A DNA stretch of 24,220 nt from JAAXQD01 sp035529735 (GTDB lineage Bacteria > Desulfobacterota > Desulfobacteria > Desulfobacterales > UBA11574). Position 1 is the stretch's first letter; each line of letters opens with the position of its first letter. The stretch spans positions 1 to 24,220 of the forward strand of contig DATKWE010000140.1 in the NCBI GenBank assembly GCA_035529735.1, in the 5' to 3' direction. A model generated the notes under the pieces. That model had not been told where the DNA came from. It saw only the letters and a list, made by a program, of their open reading frames with translations, and ran no database searches. The translations under genes were made by a program, and so were the position numbers. Below, in pieces: positions 7,620 to 16,536 of the stretch.

Positions 7620-7653
7620 AAAAGACAGGGTCAGCAATGGCCCTGTCTTTTTT
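7620..7653 (+). terminator. Intrinsic terminator of the PEP-CTERM unit
   Basis: AAAAGACAGGG (7620-7630) pairs perfectly with CCCTGTCTTTT (7641-7651) around a 10-base loop, followed by further T residues to 7653. With A-tracts on the left it could also terminate minus-strand transcription coming from the aminotransferase gene. Confidence 0.9.
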
Positions 7654-7898
7654 ATTGGAGCCGCCTGCAGATACTGCTATATATCTGGAAATCTAAAATC
7701 GATTCAATTGGTTGTGATATCATATTCCAAAAATTGAACTGTCCAGGGGTGTATTAACCAGTTTACCTAACCTGCCCAAGGACTACTTTTAAGACCTGAG
7801 ATAGCATCCTTTCTGGTGAAGATATCATCCACCTCAAAAACCTTCGATATGTCTGACATCTACGGCCTGGCAAGGAGATAAAATACAGATAGGTGATT

Positions 7899-9041
7899 TC
7901 AGCTCTTCTTCAAATAGAACGCTTTTATTTTCTCTATAACGTATTCTAACTGGGCATCTGAAAGTTCAGGATATATCGGAAGGGCCAGGGTGTGTAAGGC
8001 TGCATGCTCGGCGACGGGAAAATCGCCTTTTTTGTAATTCAGATGGAAAAAGCATTTTTGAAGATGCATGGGAACCGGATAATAAACTTCCGTCCCGATG
8101 CCGGCATCATTTAAAAACCGGCGGAGGTCATCTCTTTTTCTCTTCACGCGTATCACAAACTGATTGTATATGTGGCGGTTTTCTTTTTCAACCGGAAGCT
8201 CAACCACATCAGAAAGACCTGCACTGTTAAAAAGAGCTCTGTATTTATTTGCGTTCTCCTGGCGGGCTTTAGTCCAGATGTCCAGATATTTCAGCTTTAT
8301 GGAAACAACAGCCGCCTGAAACGCATCCAGTCTGAAGTTTCCTCCGATCAATGAATGATAATACTTGGGGTGGGAACCATGTCCCCGAAGCATTCTTAAT
8401 TTTTCATATAGTTTATCTGAACCCGTTGTTACGATTCCGCCATCTCCGAAAGCACCCAGGTTTTTAGAAGGAAAAAAAGAAAAGCACCCGAAATCGCCCA
8501 TTGATCCTGCCCGCTTTCCTTTGTATTCGGCTCCAATGGCCTGGGCAGCATCTTCAATAACAACAAGATTGTTGTCTTTGCATATCTTCAGAATGGGGTC
8601 CATGTCCGAACACTGGCCATACAGATGAACCGGAACGACGCCTTTCAGTCTCGCCAGTTCTGCCCGGGTCATGGCATCTATCGTTCGTTCCAGACATTCC
8701 GGAGACATATTATATGTTTCAGGATCGATATCGACGAAGATCGGCCTGGCGCCGACACGAGATATAGAACCTGCCGTGGCAAAAAAAGTGTACGGAACGG
8801 TTATCATGGTGTTTCGGCTGTCGATATCCGACGCCATCAGTGAAATCAATAGGGCATCTGTTCCGGATGAAACGCCAACAGCATGCTTGGAAAAGCAATA
8901 ATCGGCAATCTCTTTCTCAAGAGACTCAACCCTGGGGCCCAGGATAAAATATTGGCTTTCAAAAACTTCATGAGCAGCCTTAAGTATCTCGTCTTTTATA
9001 ACGCTATATTGACCTTTTAAGTCGAGCAAAGGGACTTTCAT
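7899..9041 (-). CDS. DegT/DnrJ/EryC1/StrS family PLP-dependent aminotransferase
   Basis: This is a fold-type I PLP enzyme of the sugar aminotransferase family, which usually transaminates nucleotide-linked keto-sugars for lipopolysaccharide O-antigen, capsule or glycan synthesis. From this start it is 380 residues. Visible features are GTDALLISL (60-68), the cofactor-contacting EDAAQAIGA (163-171), and the Schiff-base lysine Lys193 in FSFFPSKNLGAFGDGG. The frame is open to 9194, but that would overlap the end of dnaE. The ATG at 9041 starts with the usual family N-terminus (MKVPLLDLKGQY) and has AAGGATA upstream. It follows dnaE by 70 bases. No other sugar-nucleotide genes are adjacent, so the exact substrate is unknown. 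Confidence 0.92.
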   Translation of the reverse strand: MKVPLLDLKGQYSVIKDEILKAAHEVFESQYFILGPRVESLEKEIADYCFSKHAVGVSSGTDALLISLMASDIDSRNTMITVPYTFFATAGSISRVGARPIFVDIDPETYNMSPECLERTIDAMTRAELARLKGVVPVHLYGQCSDMDPILKICKDNNLVVIEDAAQAIGAEYKGKRAGSMGDFGCFSFFPSKNLGAFGDGGIVTTGSDKLYEKLRMLRGHGSHPKYYHSLIGGNFRLDAFQAAVVSIKLKYLDIWTKARQENANKYRALFNSAGLSDVVELPVEKENRHIYNQFVIRVKRKRDDLRRFLNDAGIGTEVYYPVPMHLQKCFFHLNYKKGDFPVAEHAALHTLALPIYPELSDAQLEYVIEKIKAFYLKKS

Positions 9042-9111
9042 TGTGTTATTTAATATCCTTGTTTGTTTTGTGCCACGCCTTGAGAGTTTGGAACCATTTG
9101 CAGGGATCTTT

Positions 9112-12100
9112 TCATCTCCTGCTTCTCCGGTTCCCATTATAACCATCTGATTTTGAAGAATTTTCAGCCGGTTCACAGATGGTTTCAGCAGCATTGTATC
9201 CCAGAACCCGATTCACTTCACGGATGAATGACGAACCGGCTTTTAACTTCGTAGCGTCAGACAGGGCAATAATCGTCTCTGTTTTTTCAGGATTCAGCAG
9301 ATGAACGTAACCTCGACAGGAACCCGGATACTTGTTAAATATGTCCTTTAATTTTTCAAGTAATGCTTTGTCAGTTCGGGTAATGTCAAGATTAAAATGG
9401 ATGCTTGTGGACCATTTTTCCTCGGCTTTATCCATGGGAATCACCGTATCTGCCAATATCTTTACCGAGTTTTCGTCCTTTTGCAGATGTCCTCGAACCA
9501 AGATGGAGCTGTCTTCTGTTAAAAGATCGTAAACTTTGGCATAAAGCGCAGAAAAGACGATAATTTCCACAGAGCCATGCAGATCCTCAAGGGTAACAAA
9601 TGCCATTAAATCGCCCTTTTTGGTCTTTATATTTTTGGTGTTTCTAATCATACCGCCGATCCTCACGTCGTCACCATCATTTTGTTCCTTCAGAGTCGAT
9701 GAGTTTGTGTTCGTGAACTTTTCCAGAATATCTTCGTATTCGCTCAAAGGATGTCCGGTAATATAGAACCCAAGAGATTCCTTCTCAAATGCTAAAAGCG
9801 CCTTCTCATCCCATTCGTCGATTTCGGACATGCTAGGCAAGTTAATGGCATGCTGGTCTGCCTGCAGATCGAACAACCCAATTTGCGGATCTGCCTTTTC
9901 TTTCTGAAGTCTCTGGCCGTAATCCACACAGTCCTCCAAAGACGCCATCATTCGGGAACGGTAGGCCCCTGTGGAATCAAACGCACCACATTTTATTAGA
10001 CTTTCAATAACCCGCTTATTGACCTTTTTCAGGTCCACACGTTCACAGAACTCAAACAGCGAAGAGAACTTTCCATTATTCCTTGCCTCGATAATCGATT
10101 CAATGGCATTTTCACCAACATTTTTTACCGCTGCCAGTCCGAACCTAATTTTTGATCCGGTTACGGTAAACGTCTTATCACTTTCATTGATGTCCGGGGG
10201 TAGAACTTCAATGCCTTGACTGCGACATTCGGCAATATACTTCACAACACCATCCGTAGAATGCATTTCGCTGGTCAGTAATGACGCCACAAACTCCAAG
10301 GGGAAGTGAGCCTTAAGAAAAGCGGTCTGATAAGCAATCAGCGCATATGCCGCACTATGGGATTTGTTGAATCCATATCCCCCAAATTTTTCCATGAGAT
10401 AAAATATTTTTCCGGCCTCGTCAGACGGAATGCTGTTGTCGGTAGCCCCTTGCATAAACCGTTCCCTGTGCATGGTCATAATCTCAGGAATCTTCTTCCC
10501 CATTGCTTTCCGCAGGTCGTCGGCCTCAGCCATGGAATAATTGGCCAGATCTCCGGCGATCTTCATAACCTGTTCCTGATAAACGATAACCCCGTATGTC
10601 TCTTTCAAAATCGGTTCAAGCTGTGGGACAATGTACTCCACCATTTTTTTGCCGTGCTTTCGGTCCACAAAATCATCAACCATTCCGCTCTCCAAAGGTC
10701 CGGGCCGATACAGGGCAACCAGTGCGATGATTTCGTCAAAGGATTCCGGCTTTAATCTCACCAATAAATCCTTCATCCCGGAACTCTCCAGCTGGAACAC
10801 CCCGGTTGTCTCTCCGGATGCAAGAAGACGGTAGGTGGCAGGATCGTTAAAATCGAGGCTTGAAAGATCGGGAGGTATGCGGCCCTCTGCGGCAATAAGC
10901 TTAAGGGCATTTGCGATAACCGTCAGATTGCGAAGACCCAAAAAATCAAATTTTACAAGGCCAATCTTTTCAACACATTTCATGTCGAACTGGGTCACCA
11001 CCTCGCCTTTCTTACCTTTGTAGAGAGGCATATATTCCGTCAGTGTCCGGTCTGCAATGACCACCCCGGCTGCGTGTGTTGAGGCATGCCGCGGAAGCCC
11101 CTCCAATACGCGGCAAATACTGATAAGGTCGGCAATTTCCGGTTTCTTCTTTGCCAGATCTTTAAGTCTCGGCTCTTGCTCGAGCGCATTATCAAGACTT
11201 ATGTTCAATACATCAGGCACCATTTTAGCAATGGCATCCACTTCGTTAAGGGGTATATCCAATGCACGGCCCACGTCTCGAATTACAGCGCGGGTTTTTA
11301 GCTTTCCGAATGTGATAATCTGGGCGACAAAATCACCCCCACCATATTTCTCAATCACATATTTAAAGACGTCTTCCCTGCCGTTTATACAAAAATCGAC
11401 ATCAATATCCGGCATACTTTTACGGGCAGGGTTGAGAAAACGCTCAAAAATAAGACCGTGCTCAATAGGGTCCAGATCCGTAATTCCAAGAGAATAGGCA
11501 ACAAGGCTTCCTGCAGCCGACCCCCTTCCAGGTCCAACAGGAATACCTTTTTTCTTGGCATAGCGGATAAAATCAGCCACAATTAAAAAATACCCTGAAA
11601 ACCCCATGGATTTGATAAGGTTAATTTCATTCTCGATGCGGTGAACATAAAGTTTCTCATCAATATCAGGATTCTTTGTCTTTATCCGCTGTAATACAGC
11701 TTTAAATCCATCCCTGACCATGTGTTCGAAAACTTCATCTACGGTATGATCCGATGAAACATCGAATTTCGGGAAATGATATGAATTAAAGTCGAATTCA
11801 AGGTTGCAACGTTTGGCGATGTTTACGGAGTTCTCAAGTGCACCCGGATAATCCCTAAAAGCATCATACATTTCAGCTTTGGATTTTAAATAGAGTTGAT
11901 CGGTTCCAAACTTCAGGCGATCGGTTTCATGCACGGTCTTTCCGGTCTGCACGCACAAAAGAACATCATGGGCACGAACATCCGCTTTGTCGAGATAATG
12001 ACAATCGTTTGAAGCAACCAGTGGAATGGAGAGTCTTTGACTCATATCCAAAAGTGTCCGGTTCACTGTTTCCTGAACATCGATACCGTTGTTTTGAACC

Positions 12101-12633
12101 TCAAGGAAAAAGTTTCCTTCACCAAAGACATCCAGGTAAAAGCGCGCGGCGTTATCCGCCTGATCAATTCGGCCTTCTTGAATCAATCGGGGAATTTCAC
12201 CGTGAAGACATGCGGATAGACCGATAAGTCCTTTGCTGTGGTGTTTTAATACTTTTTTGTCGATGCGGGGTTTGTAATAAAATCCTTCAAATTGGGCAAT
12301 GGTGCATAGCTTGCATAGATTGCGATAGCCTTCCCGATTTTCGGCCAGAAGGATGATATGTGAAAGTCCACTTTTATCCAGCGAAGTTTTATCTTTAAGG
12401 CCTCTTGGAGCCAGATAGCACTCGCAACCTATAATCGGTTTTATTCCGGCTTTGTTGGCCTTTTCATAAAACGTCAAGGCTCCGAACATGGTGCCATGAT
12501 CGGTGATCGCCACAGCGTCCATGTCAAAATCAGCGACGCGCTTTAACAGACGATCAATCCGAATGGCGCCGTCCAGAAGGCTGTACTGGGTGTGAACATG
12601 AAGGTGTACGAAATCGGCTGCTTTATCATTCAT
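9112..12633 (-). CDS. dnaE: DNA polymerase III alpha subunit
   Basis: This is the replicative DNA polymerase catalytic subunit, 1173 residues, normal for bacterial DnaE. The N-terminal PHP domain begins with HLHVHTQYSLLDG (10-22) and continues with DHGTMFGA and GCECYLAPRG. The PolC-type catalytic core shows GPGRGSAAGS near 365 and the catalytic aspartates in DIDVDF (408-413). The helix-hairpin-helix region and an OB-fold (VRIGGMIRNTKNIKTKKG, near 990) follow. The C-terminus ends in a short Ser/Asn/Arg-rich tail. The ATG at 12633 gives a typical start, though no strong ribosome site precedes it. It lies between guaB and the aminotransferase on the same strand, with gaps of 102 and 70 bases. 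Confidence 0.97.
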   Translation of the reverse strand: MNDKAADFVHLHVHTQYSLLDGAIRIDRLLKRVADFDMDAVAITDHGTMFGALTFYEKANKAGIKPIIGCECYLAPRGLKDKTSLDKSGLSHIILLAENREGYRNLCKLCTIAQFEGFYYKPRIDKKVLKHHSKGLIGLSACLHGEIPRLIQEGRIDQADNAARFYLDVFGEGNFFLEVQNNGIDVQETVNRTLLDMSQRLSIPLVASNDCHYLDKADVRAHDVLLCVQTGKTVHETDRLKFGTDQLYLKSKAEMYDAFRDYPGALENSVNIAKRCNLEFDFNSYHFPKFDVSSDHTVDEVFEHMVRDGFKAVLQRIKTKNPDIDEKLYVHRIENEINLIKSMGFSGYFLIVADFIRYAKKKGIPVGPGRGSAAGSLVAYSLGITDLDPIEHGLIFERFLNPARKSMPDIDVDFCINGREDVFKYVIEKYGGGDFVAQIITFGKLKTRAVIRDVGRALDIPLNEVDAIAKMVPDVLNISLDNALEQEPRLKDLAKKKPEIADLISICRVLEGLPRHASTHAAGVVIADRTLTEYMPLYKGKKGEVVTQFDMKCVEKIGLVKFDFLGLRNLTVIANALKLIAAEGRIPPDLSSLDFNDPATYRLLASGETTGVFQLESSGMKDLLVRLKPESFDEIIALVALYRPGPLESGMVDDFVDRKHGKKMVEYIVPQLEPILKETYGVIVYQEQVMKIAGDLANYSMAEADDLRKAMGKKIPEIMTMHRERFMQGATDNSIPSDEAGKIFYLMEKFGGYGFNKSHSAAYALIAYQTAFLKAHFPLEFVASLLTSEMHSTDGVVKYIAECRSQGIEVLPPDINESDKTFTVTGSKIRFGLAAVKNVGENAIESIIEARNNGKFSSLFEFCERVDLKKVNKRVIESLIKCGAFDSTGAYRSRMMASLEDCVDYGQRLQKEKADPQIGLFDLQADQHAINLPSMSEIDEWDEKALLAFEKESLGFYITGHPLSEYEDILEKFTNTNSSTLKEQNDGDDVRIGGMIRNTKNIKTKKGDLMAFVTLEDLHGSVEIIVFSALYAKVYDLLTEDSSILVRGHLQKDENSVKILADTVIPMDKAEEKWSTSIHFNLDITRTDKALLEKLKDIFNKYPGSCRGYVHLLNPEKTETIIALSDATKLKAGSSFIREVNRVLGYNAAETICEPAENSSKSDGYNGNRRSRR

Positions 12634-12735
12634 TTTTAAACATCTATTATTGGAACATTTCAGCTTGATTAACCGACGAGGAAAACACGTATCGAAGGCA
12701 TCTCATGGGAAAAAGAGCCTGTTTGAAATAGGAAA

Positions 12736-14211
12736 CTAGTCGAGGCGGTAATTTGGCGCTTCTTTGGTAATAATCACGTCATGGACATGGCTTTCACGCA
12801 TGCCTGCGGCGGTTATTTTTATAAAGCGAGCTTTTTCTCTGAGTTCATCCAGCGTGCGGCACCCCACGTATCCCATACCTGCCTTTAATCCGCCAATGAG
12901 CTGAAAAAGATTGTCCGACAGAGTGCCTCGGTAAGGAACCCTGCCGACAATACCTTCCGGAACCAGTTTGTCGCCCTGGAGATCTTCTACCTGGTAGTAT
13001 CTGTCCCGGCTTCCTTTTTGCATGGCTTCGATGGATCCCATGCCTCTATAGGATTTGTAACTACGTCCCTGATAAATAACAAGCTCACCCGGACTCTCTT
13101 CGGTCCCGGCAAAAAGGCTGCCGATCATCACCACATGGGCACCGGCACCAAGGGCTTTGGTGACATCACCTGAAAATTTGACACCGCCGTCGGCAATCAA
13201 AGGAACGCCTGTTTTACCGTATACCGGTCTGCAGTTCATGATGGCGGTGATCTGTGGCACGCCGACACCGGCTACAATGCGTGTGGTGCAGATTGAACCG
13301 GGTCCGATCCCAATCTTAACGCCGTCGACACCGGCTTTAATCAGCGCTTCGGCCCCCTCCGCTTCACCGACATTTCCTGCGATCAGCTCAATGTCCTTGA
13401 AATTACTTTTCAAGTTTTTTACAGCCTCAATTACATTTTTCGAATGTCCATGGGAGGTATCAATCAGAATCACATCAGCGCCTGCCTGCAAAAGAGCCGC
13501 TGTACGTTCTTCCATATCAGGTCCGACACCCACAGCGGCCCCGACTCTGAGTCTACCCAGCAAGTCCTTGCAAGCCCTCGGGTATTTTTTAATCTTTTCA
13601 ATATCTTTTATCGTTATCATACCGAGCAGACGATCTTTATCATCCACCACAAGGAGCTTTTCTATCCTATGTTTATGCAGCAGTTTTTTAGAATCTTCCA
13701 GAGTAATCCCTTCAGAAACGGTAATAAGGTTTTCTTTTGTCATGACTTCGGAAATCTTTTTTCCGAGATCTGTTTCAAATCGAAGGTCCCTGTTTGTTAC
13801 GATACCCACCAACCGATCTTCTTGGGTTACAGGAACCCCTGAAATGCGATACTTTTCCATCAGGTTCAACACTTCATGGACGAGCTGGTCCGGATGAATC
13901 GTCACCGGATTGACAATCATACCGCTTTCAGATTTTTTCACCTTGTCAACTTCAACAGCCTCACTTTCTATGCTCAAGTTGCGGTGTATAAAACCGATTC
14001 CACCTTCACGTGCCATGCTTATTGCGGTACGAGACTCTGTTACGGTATCCATCGCAGCGCTGACAAGGGGAATGTTTAAATCAATATTTTTTGTTAACCG
14101 TGTTCTGGTGTCAACATCGAGCGGCAATACATCGGAATAGCCCGGAAGTAACAAAACATCGTCAAAAGAAAAAGCCTCTTCAGGCGGCACTTTTTTCATG
14201 AATTCCCCCAT
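12736..14211 (-). CDS. guaB: Inosine-5'-monophosphate dehydrogenase
   Basis: This enzyme oxidises IMP to XMP with NAD+, the first committed step of GMP synthesis. The 491-residue protein is of normal length. The start of the barrel is AFSFDDVLLLPGYSDV. Two CBS domains lie at about 95-210. The IMP-binding loop with the catalytic cysteine is GPGSICTTRIVAG (Cys308). The flap region includes YRGMGSIEAM and the C-terminal SDNLFQLIGGLKAGMGYVG. An ATG at 14211 is annotated, but an in-frame ATG at 14199 preceded by GGGGGA looks at least as likely and gives MKKVPPEEAF. The gene leads a codirectional set with dnaE and is divergent from the Sua5-like gene across 420 bases. Confidence 0.97.
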   Translation of the reverse strand: MGEFMKKVPPEEAFSFDDVLLLPGYSDVLPLDVDTRTRLTKNIDLNIPLVSAAMDTVTESRTAISMAREGGIGFIHRNLSIESEAVEVDKVKKSESGMIVNPVTIHPDQLVHEVLNLMEKYRISGVPVTQEDRLVGIVTNRDLRFETDLGKKISEVMTKENLITVSEGITLEDSKKLLHKHRIEKLLVVDDKDRLLGMITIKDIEKIKKYPRACKDLLGRLRVGAAVGVGPDMEERTAALLQAGADVILIDTSHGHSKNVIEAVKNLKSNFKDIELIAGNVGEAEGAEALIKAGVDGVKIGIGPGSICTTRIVAGVGVPQITAIMNCRPVYGKTGVPLIADGGVKFSGDVTKALGAGAHVVMIGSLFAGTEESPGELVIYQGRSYKSYRGMGSIEAMQKGSRDRYYQVEDLQGDKLVPEGIVGRVPYRGTLSDNLFQLIGGLKAGMGYVGCRTLDELREKARFIKITAAGMRESHVHDVIITKEAPNYRLD

Positions 14212-14631
14212 TAACCTTCAACTTATTTAGACCTTTATCATTCGTTTTTTTTCGTGCTTTCGCAATTAATACGTCTTTTTCGGCTTTCCATCTCCAGCCG
14301 ATCCGGATTGGGTGTTTTTTCAGCTTTAAGATTTTTACGAAAACGAATAACAAATAGATTTGTCTTTTGCAATCTTTATTAGCCTGTATTTCATCATATG
14401 TTATAACTTTCTGAAATTAATTTAAATAAAAAATAGTCAAACTTATTGATAGGATATTTGACATCCCTGACTTGACATCATGCCAATATCCGTAATAGAT
14501 AATTCACTCAGATTATTCGAACCAAAACCATAAATATCAACCCAAGGTAAAAATTAACCCATGCGAATGATTTGATAAAACCCGGTTAAGATGAACCGCC
14601 ATTCGCCGGCGGATGTAAAAAAAGCGTTGCC
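14212..14631. other. Divergent intergenic region between guaB and the Sua5-like gene
   Basis: This 420-base AT-rich region must hold the promoters of both flanking genes. No coding frame is supported. The most structured part is 14452-14491: GGATATT and AATATCC form an inverted pair that encloses two direct copies of TGACATC (14459-14465 and 14473-14479). I see no riboswitch or attenuator for guaB. Confidence 0.6.
14472..14502 (+). promoter_or_regulatory. Candidate sigma-70 promoter for the Sua5-like gene
   Basis: A consensus -35 TTGACA is at 14472-14477. Possible -10 hexamers are TAATAG (14493-14498, 15-base spacer) or TAGATA (14496-14501, 18-base spacer). A second TTGACA at 14458-14463 lacks a good -10 partner. 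The site lies within the nested repeats described for this region, so binding of a regulator could overlap the promoter. Confidence 0.35.
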
Positions 14632-15240
14632 ATGATATTTAAAATAAACCCTAAAAACCCCCAGGAACGACTTCTGACACAGGTTGTTGAAATACTCAAA
14701 AGAGGTGGCATCATCGCCTATCCAACCGATACGTATTATGGAATCGGCTGCGACATCATGAACAAAAAGTCGATAGAAAAAATTTACCAGTTAAAACAGC
14801 GAAATAAAACAAAACCGTTTAGTTTTATCTGTTCAGGGCTTAAAAATATCAGTCACTACGCTAAAGTTTCAAACTATGCCTATAAAACCATGAAACGTCT
14901 TCTCCCCGGTCCTTACACTTTTGTGATGGAAGGTTCGAAGTTGGTTCCCAAAATCATGCTGACCCAGCGGAAAACCGCGGGAATCCGCGTACCGGATAAT
15001 ATAATTTGTCTGGCGCTGGTGAAAGCGCTGGGAAATCCGATTATCACTACCAGTGCGACAATGCCGGACGGCACAATTCTTTATGACCCCTCACTTATCG
15101 AAGATTTTTTTGGTCGTAGAATCGATGTGGTTATTGATGGGGGGGCGGTTTCAGGACACCCATCAAGTGTCATATCCTTGATCAACGATTTTCCAGAAAT
15201 CATCCGGGAAGGTCTGGGTGATGTGAGTGTTTTTGCGTAA
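14632..15240 (+). CDS. Sua5/YciO/YrdC/YwlC-family protein (L-threonylcarbamoyladenylate synthase-like)
   Basis: This 202-residue YrdC-fold protein belongs to the family that makes threonylcarbamoyl-AMP for the tRNA t6A37 modification. Family signatures are GGIIAYPTDTYYGIGCD (25-41), the Lys-rich KQRNKTKPFSF loop, LLPGPYTFV, and TTSATMPDG near the C-terminus. The short length and RNKTKPFS loop resemble the YciO branch, whose role is less certain than that of TsaC/Sua5. The ATG at 14632 is followed by the expected N-terminus, with no strong ribosome site. The gene stands alone. Confidence 0.88.
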   Translation: MIFKINPKNPQERLLTQVVEILKRGGIIAYPTDTYYGIGCDIMNKKSIEKIYQLKQRNKTKPFSFICSGLKNISHYAKVSNYAYKTMKRLLPGPYTFVMEGSKLVPKIMLTQRKTAGIRVPDNIICLALVKALGNPIITTSATMPDGTILYDPSLIEDFFGRRIDVVIDGGAVSGHPSSVISLINDFPEIIREGLGDVSVFA

Positions 15241-15575
15241 ACAATAAAAAACCCTCACAAAGCGGAGCGCCGCGTTTAACAACCATCTATCTTTTGTTTT
15301 TCTTGAACCCTAATTGGGCGAAAGTCAAGAATACCGTTGGAAACGAAAAGATGGGATGTTATCGGCTTGTCCGCCTTTGGAGGGCGCTCCCTAAGGTCTC
15401 ACAAAATCGAGATTCCCCGGAACCATTGGGTTTCAATGACCAGAATGAAATAAACGCATCGGCAAGAGAATCCATAAATTTAATTTTTATAGATTCTCTC
15501 AAATTTGTTTGCGCACGTTTAGGACTGAAAAACCCGGATGGGTTCGATTGATTCTGAAACAACTTTAAAGCGTTT
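15241..15575. other. Intergenic region with hairpins, no convincing gene
   Basis: This 335-base gap separates convergent genes. Overlapping frames on the two strands (15294-15551 plus, 15359-15562 minus) encode nothing I recognise and look like chance frames. A GC-rich hairpin candidate just after the Sua5-like stop (GCGG...CCGC near 15262-15273) is too short to call a terminator. A longer A/T-rich inverted repeat is at 15465-15499. Confidence 0.5.
15465..15499. repeat. Inverted repeat (stem of 8 + 5 pairs with one mismatch)
   Basis: AGAGAATC (15465-15472) pairs with GATTCTCT (15492-15499), followed inward by one mismatch and ATAAA/TTTAT, leaving a 7-base loop. It lies between convergent genes and could act as a bidirectional transcript end, but no T-tract follows directly. 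Confidence 0.5.
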
Positions 15576-16475
15576 TCAATGGCCTTTTTCGGGTCGATAT
15601 ATATAATCTGCAGACAAGAATGGATCCAGTATATGGTTAAATAAAGTGTCCGTAGATGAATCTGTAATATATTTTAAAAAAGAAAATTTTTTCTCCTTTG
15701 CATAAACCGTTGAAATCTTACCTTTGATCCCGCCCAGTCGGCCGGCCCATTCAATAGCATCTTCCAAATTTCCGATACGGTCCACCAGTCCCAATTCTTT
15801 AGACTCTTCCCCGGTAAAGATACGTCCGTCAGCAAGCGATCTCACCTTTTCCGGATCCATCTTTCTGCCCTGAACAATATCTCTGATAAATTGTTTGTGT
15901 ATCTTCCGCGCAAAACCCTGTAAGATTTTCTTCTCTTCGGGTTTCATCTTTCTGACCGGCGATCCGATATCCTTGTACTCACCGCTTTTGATGACAACGG
16001 GAACCAATCCGATTTTTTGGAGCAGCTCTTCATAATTTGTAAACCCCATAATCACGCCGATACTCCCGGTTATGGTCCCGGGGTTGGCGACAATCCCATC
16101 TGCGCCGGCAGCAATGTAATAGCCTCCGGAAGCAGCAATTGTACCCATGGAAGCCACCACTTTTTTGGTGCTCGATGTCTTTTTGATCTCCCTGAAAATT
16201 TCCTGGGAAGGACCTACGGCACCTCCCGGAGAATTGATCCGGATTACGATGGCTTTAATGGCGTCATCCTCACGGAAACGTTTTAGGTGATCCAGCACGT
16301 TTTTGGAATCCGCAATAATGCCGTTTATCTCTATGATACCGACTTTTTCTCCAAATTCAAACTCAGAGTCCCTTGTGCCCAGGGTGAACAAAAGGGTCAT
16401 TACCACCATTGCCGAAACAACAACAGTTGAAAAAATCAGTATAAAAAAAAGATATGGATGCCGACGAGAAAACAT
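15576..16475 (-). CDS. sppA: Signal peptide peptidase SppA, S49 family (short form)
   Basis: This membrane-bound serine protease degrades cleaved signal peptides and other membrane-associated peptides. The 299-residue protein is the short, single-domain form, not the double-length E. coli type. It has one N-terminal membrane segment (about 9-32). The peptidase domain shows INSPGGAVGPSQEI (80-93), the catalytic Ser117 in GTIAASGGYYIA, the TITGSIGVI motif, and the likely catalytic Lys168 in KSGEYKDIGSP. The Ser-to-Lys distance matches the Bacillus SppA dyad. It is 61 bases downstream of rpsA on the same strand. Confidence 0.94.
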   Translation of the reverse strand: MFSRRHPYLFFILIFSTVVVSAMVVMTLLFTLGTRDSEFEFGEKVGIIEINGIIADSKNVLDHLKRFREDDAIKAIVIRINSPGGAVGPSQEIFREIKKTSSTKKVVASMGTIAASGGYYIAAGADGIVANPGTITGSIGVIMGFTNYEELLQKIGLVPVVIKSGEYKDIGSPVRKMKPEEKKILQGFARKIHKQFIRDIVQGRKMDPEKVRSLADGRIFTGEESKELGLVDRIGNLEDAIEWAGRLGGIKGKISTVYAKEKKFSFLKYITDSSTDTLFNHILDPFLSADYIYRPEKGH

Positions 16476-16536
16476 GATGCTTTTACATAAGTTTTGAAGT
16501 TGAACACCTTACAACTTAGAAAGAACACGCAAAAAT

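Noticed and set aside
15535..15560. GGTTCGATT, like a tRNA T-arm
   Set aside because: No acceptor stem, anticodon arm or D-arm is found around it.
15294..15562. Overlapping frames on both strands (85 and 67 codons)
   Set aside because: Mutually antisense, no start signals or recognisable products, and they include the hairpin at 15465-15499.
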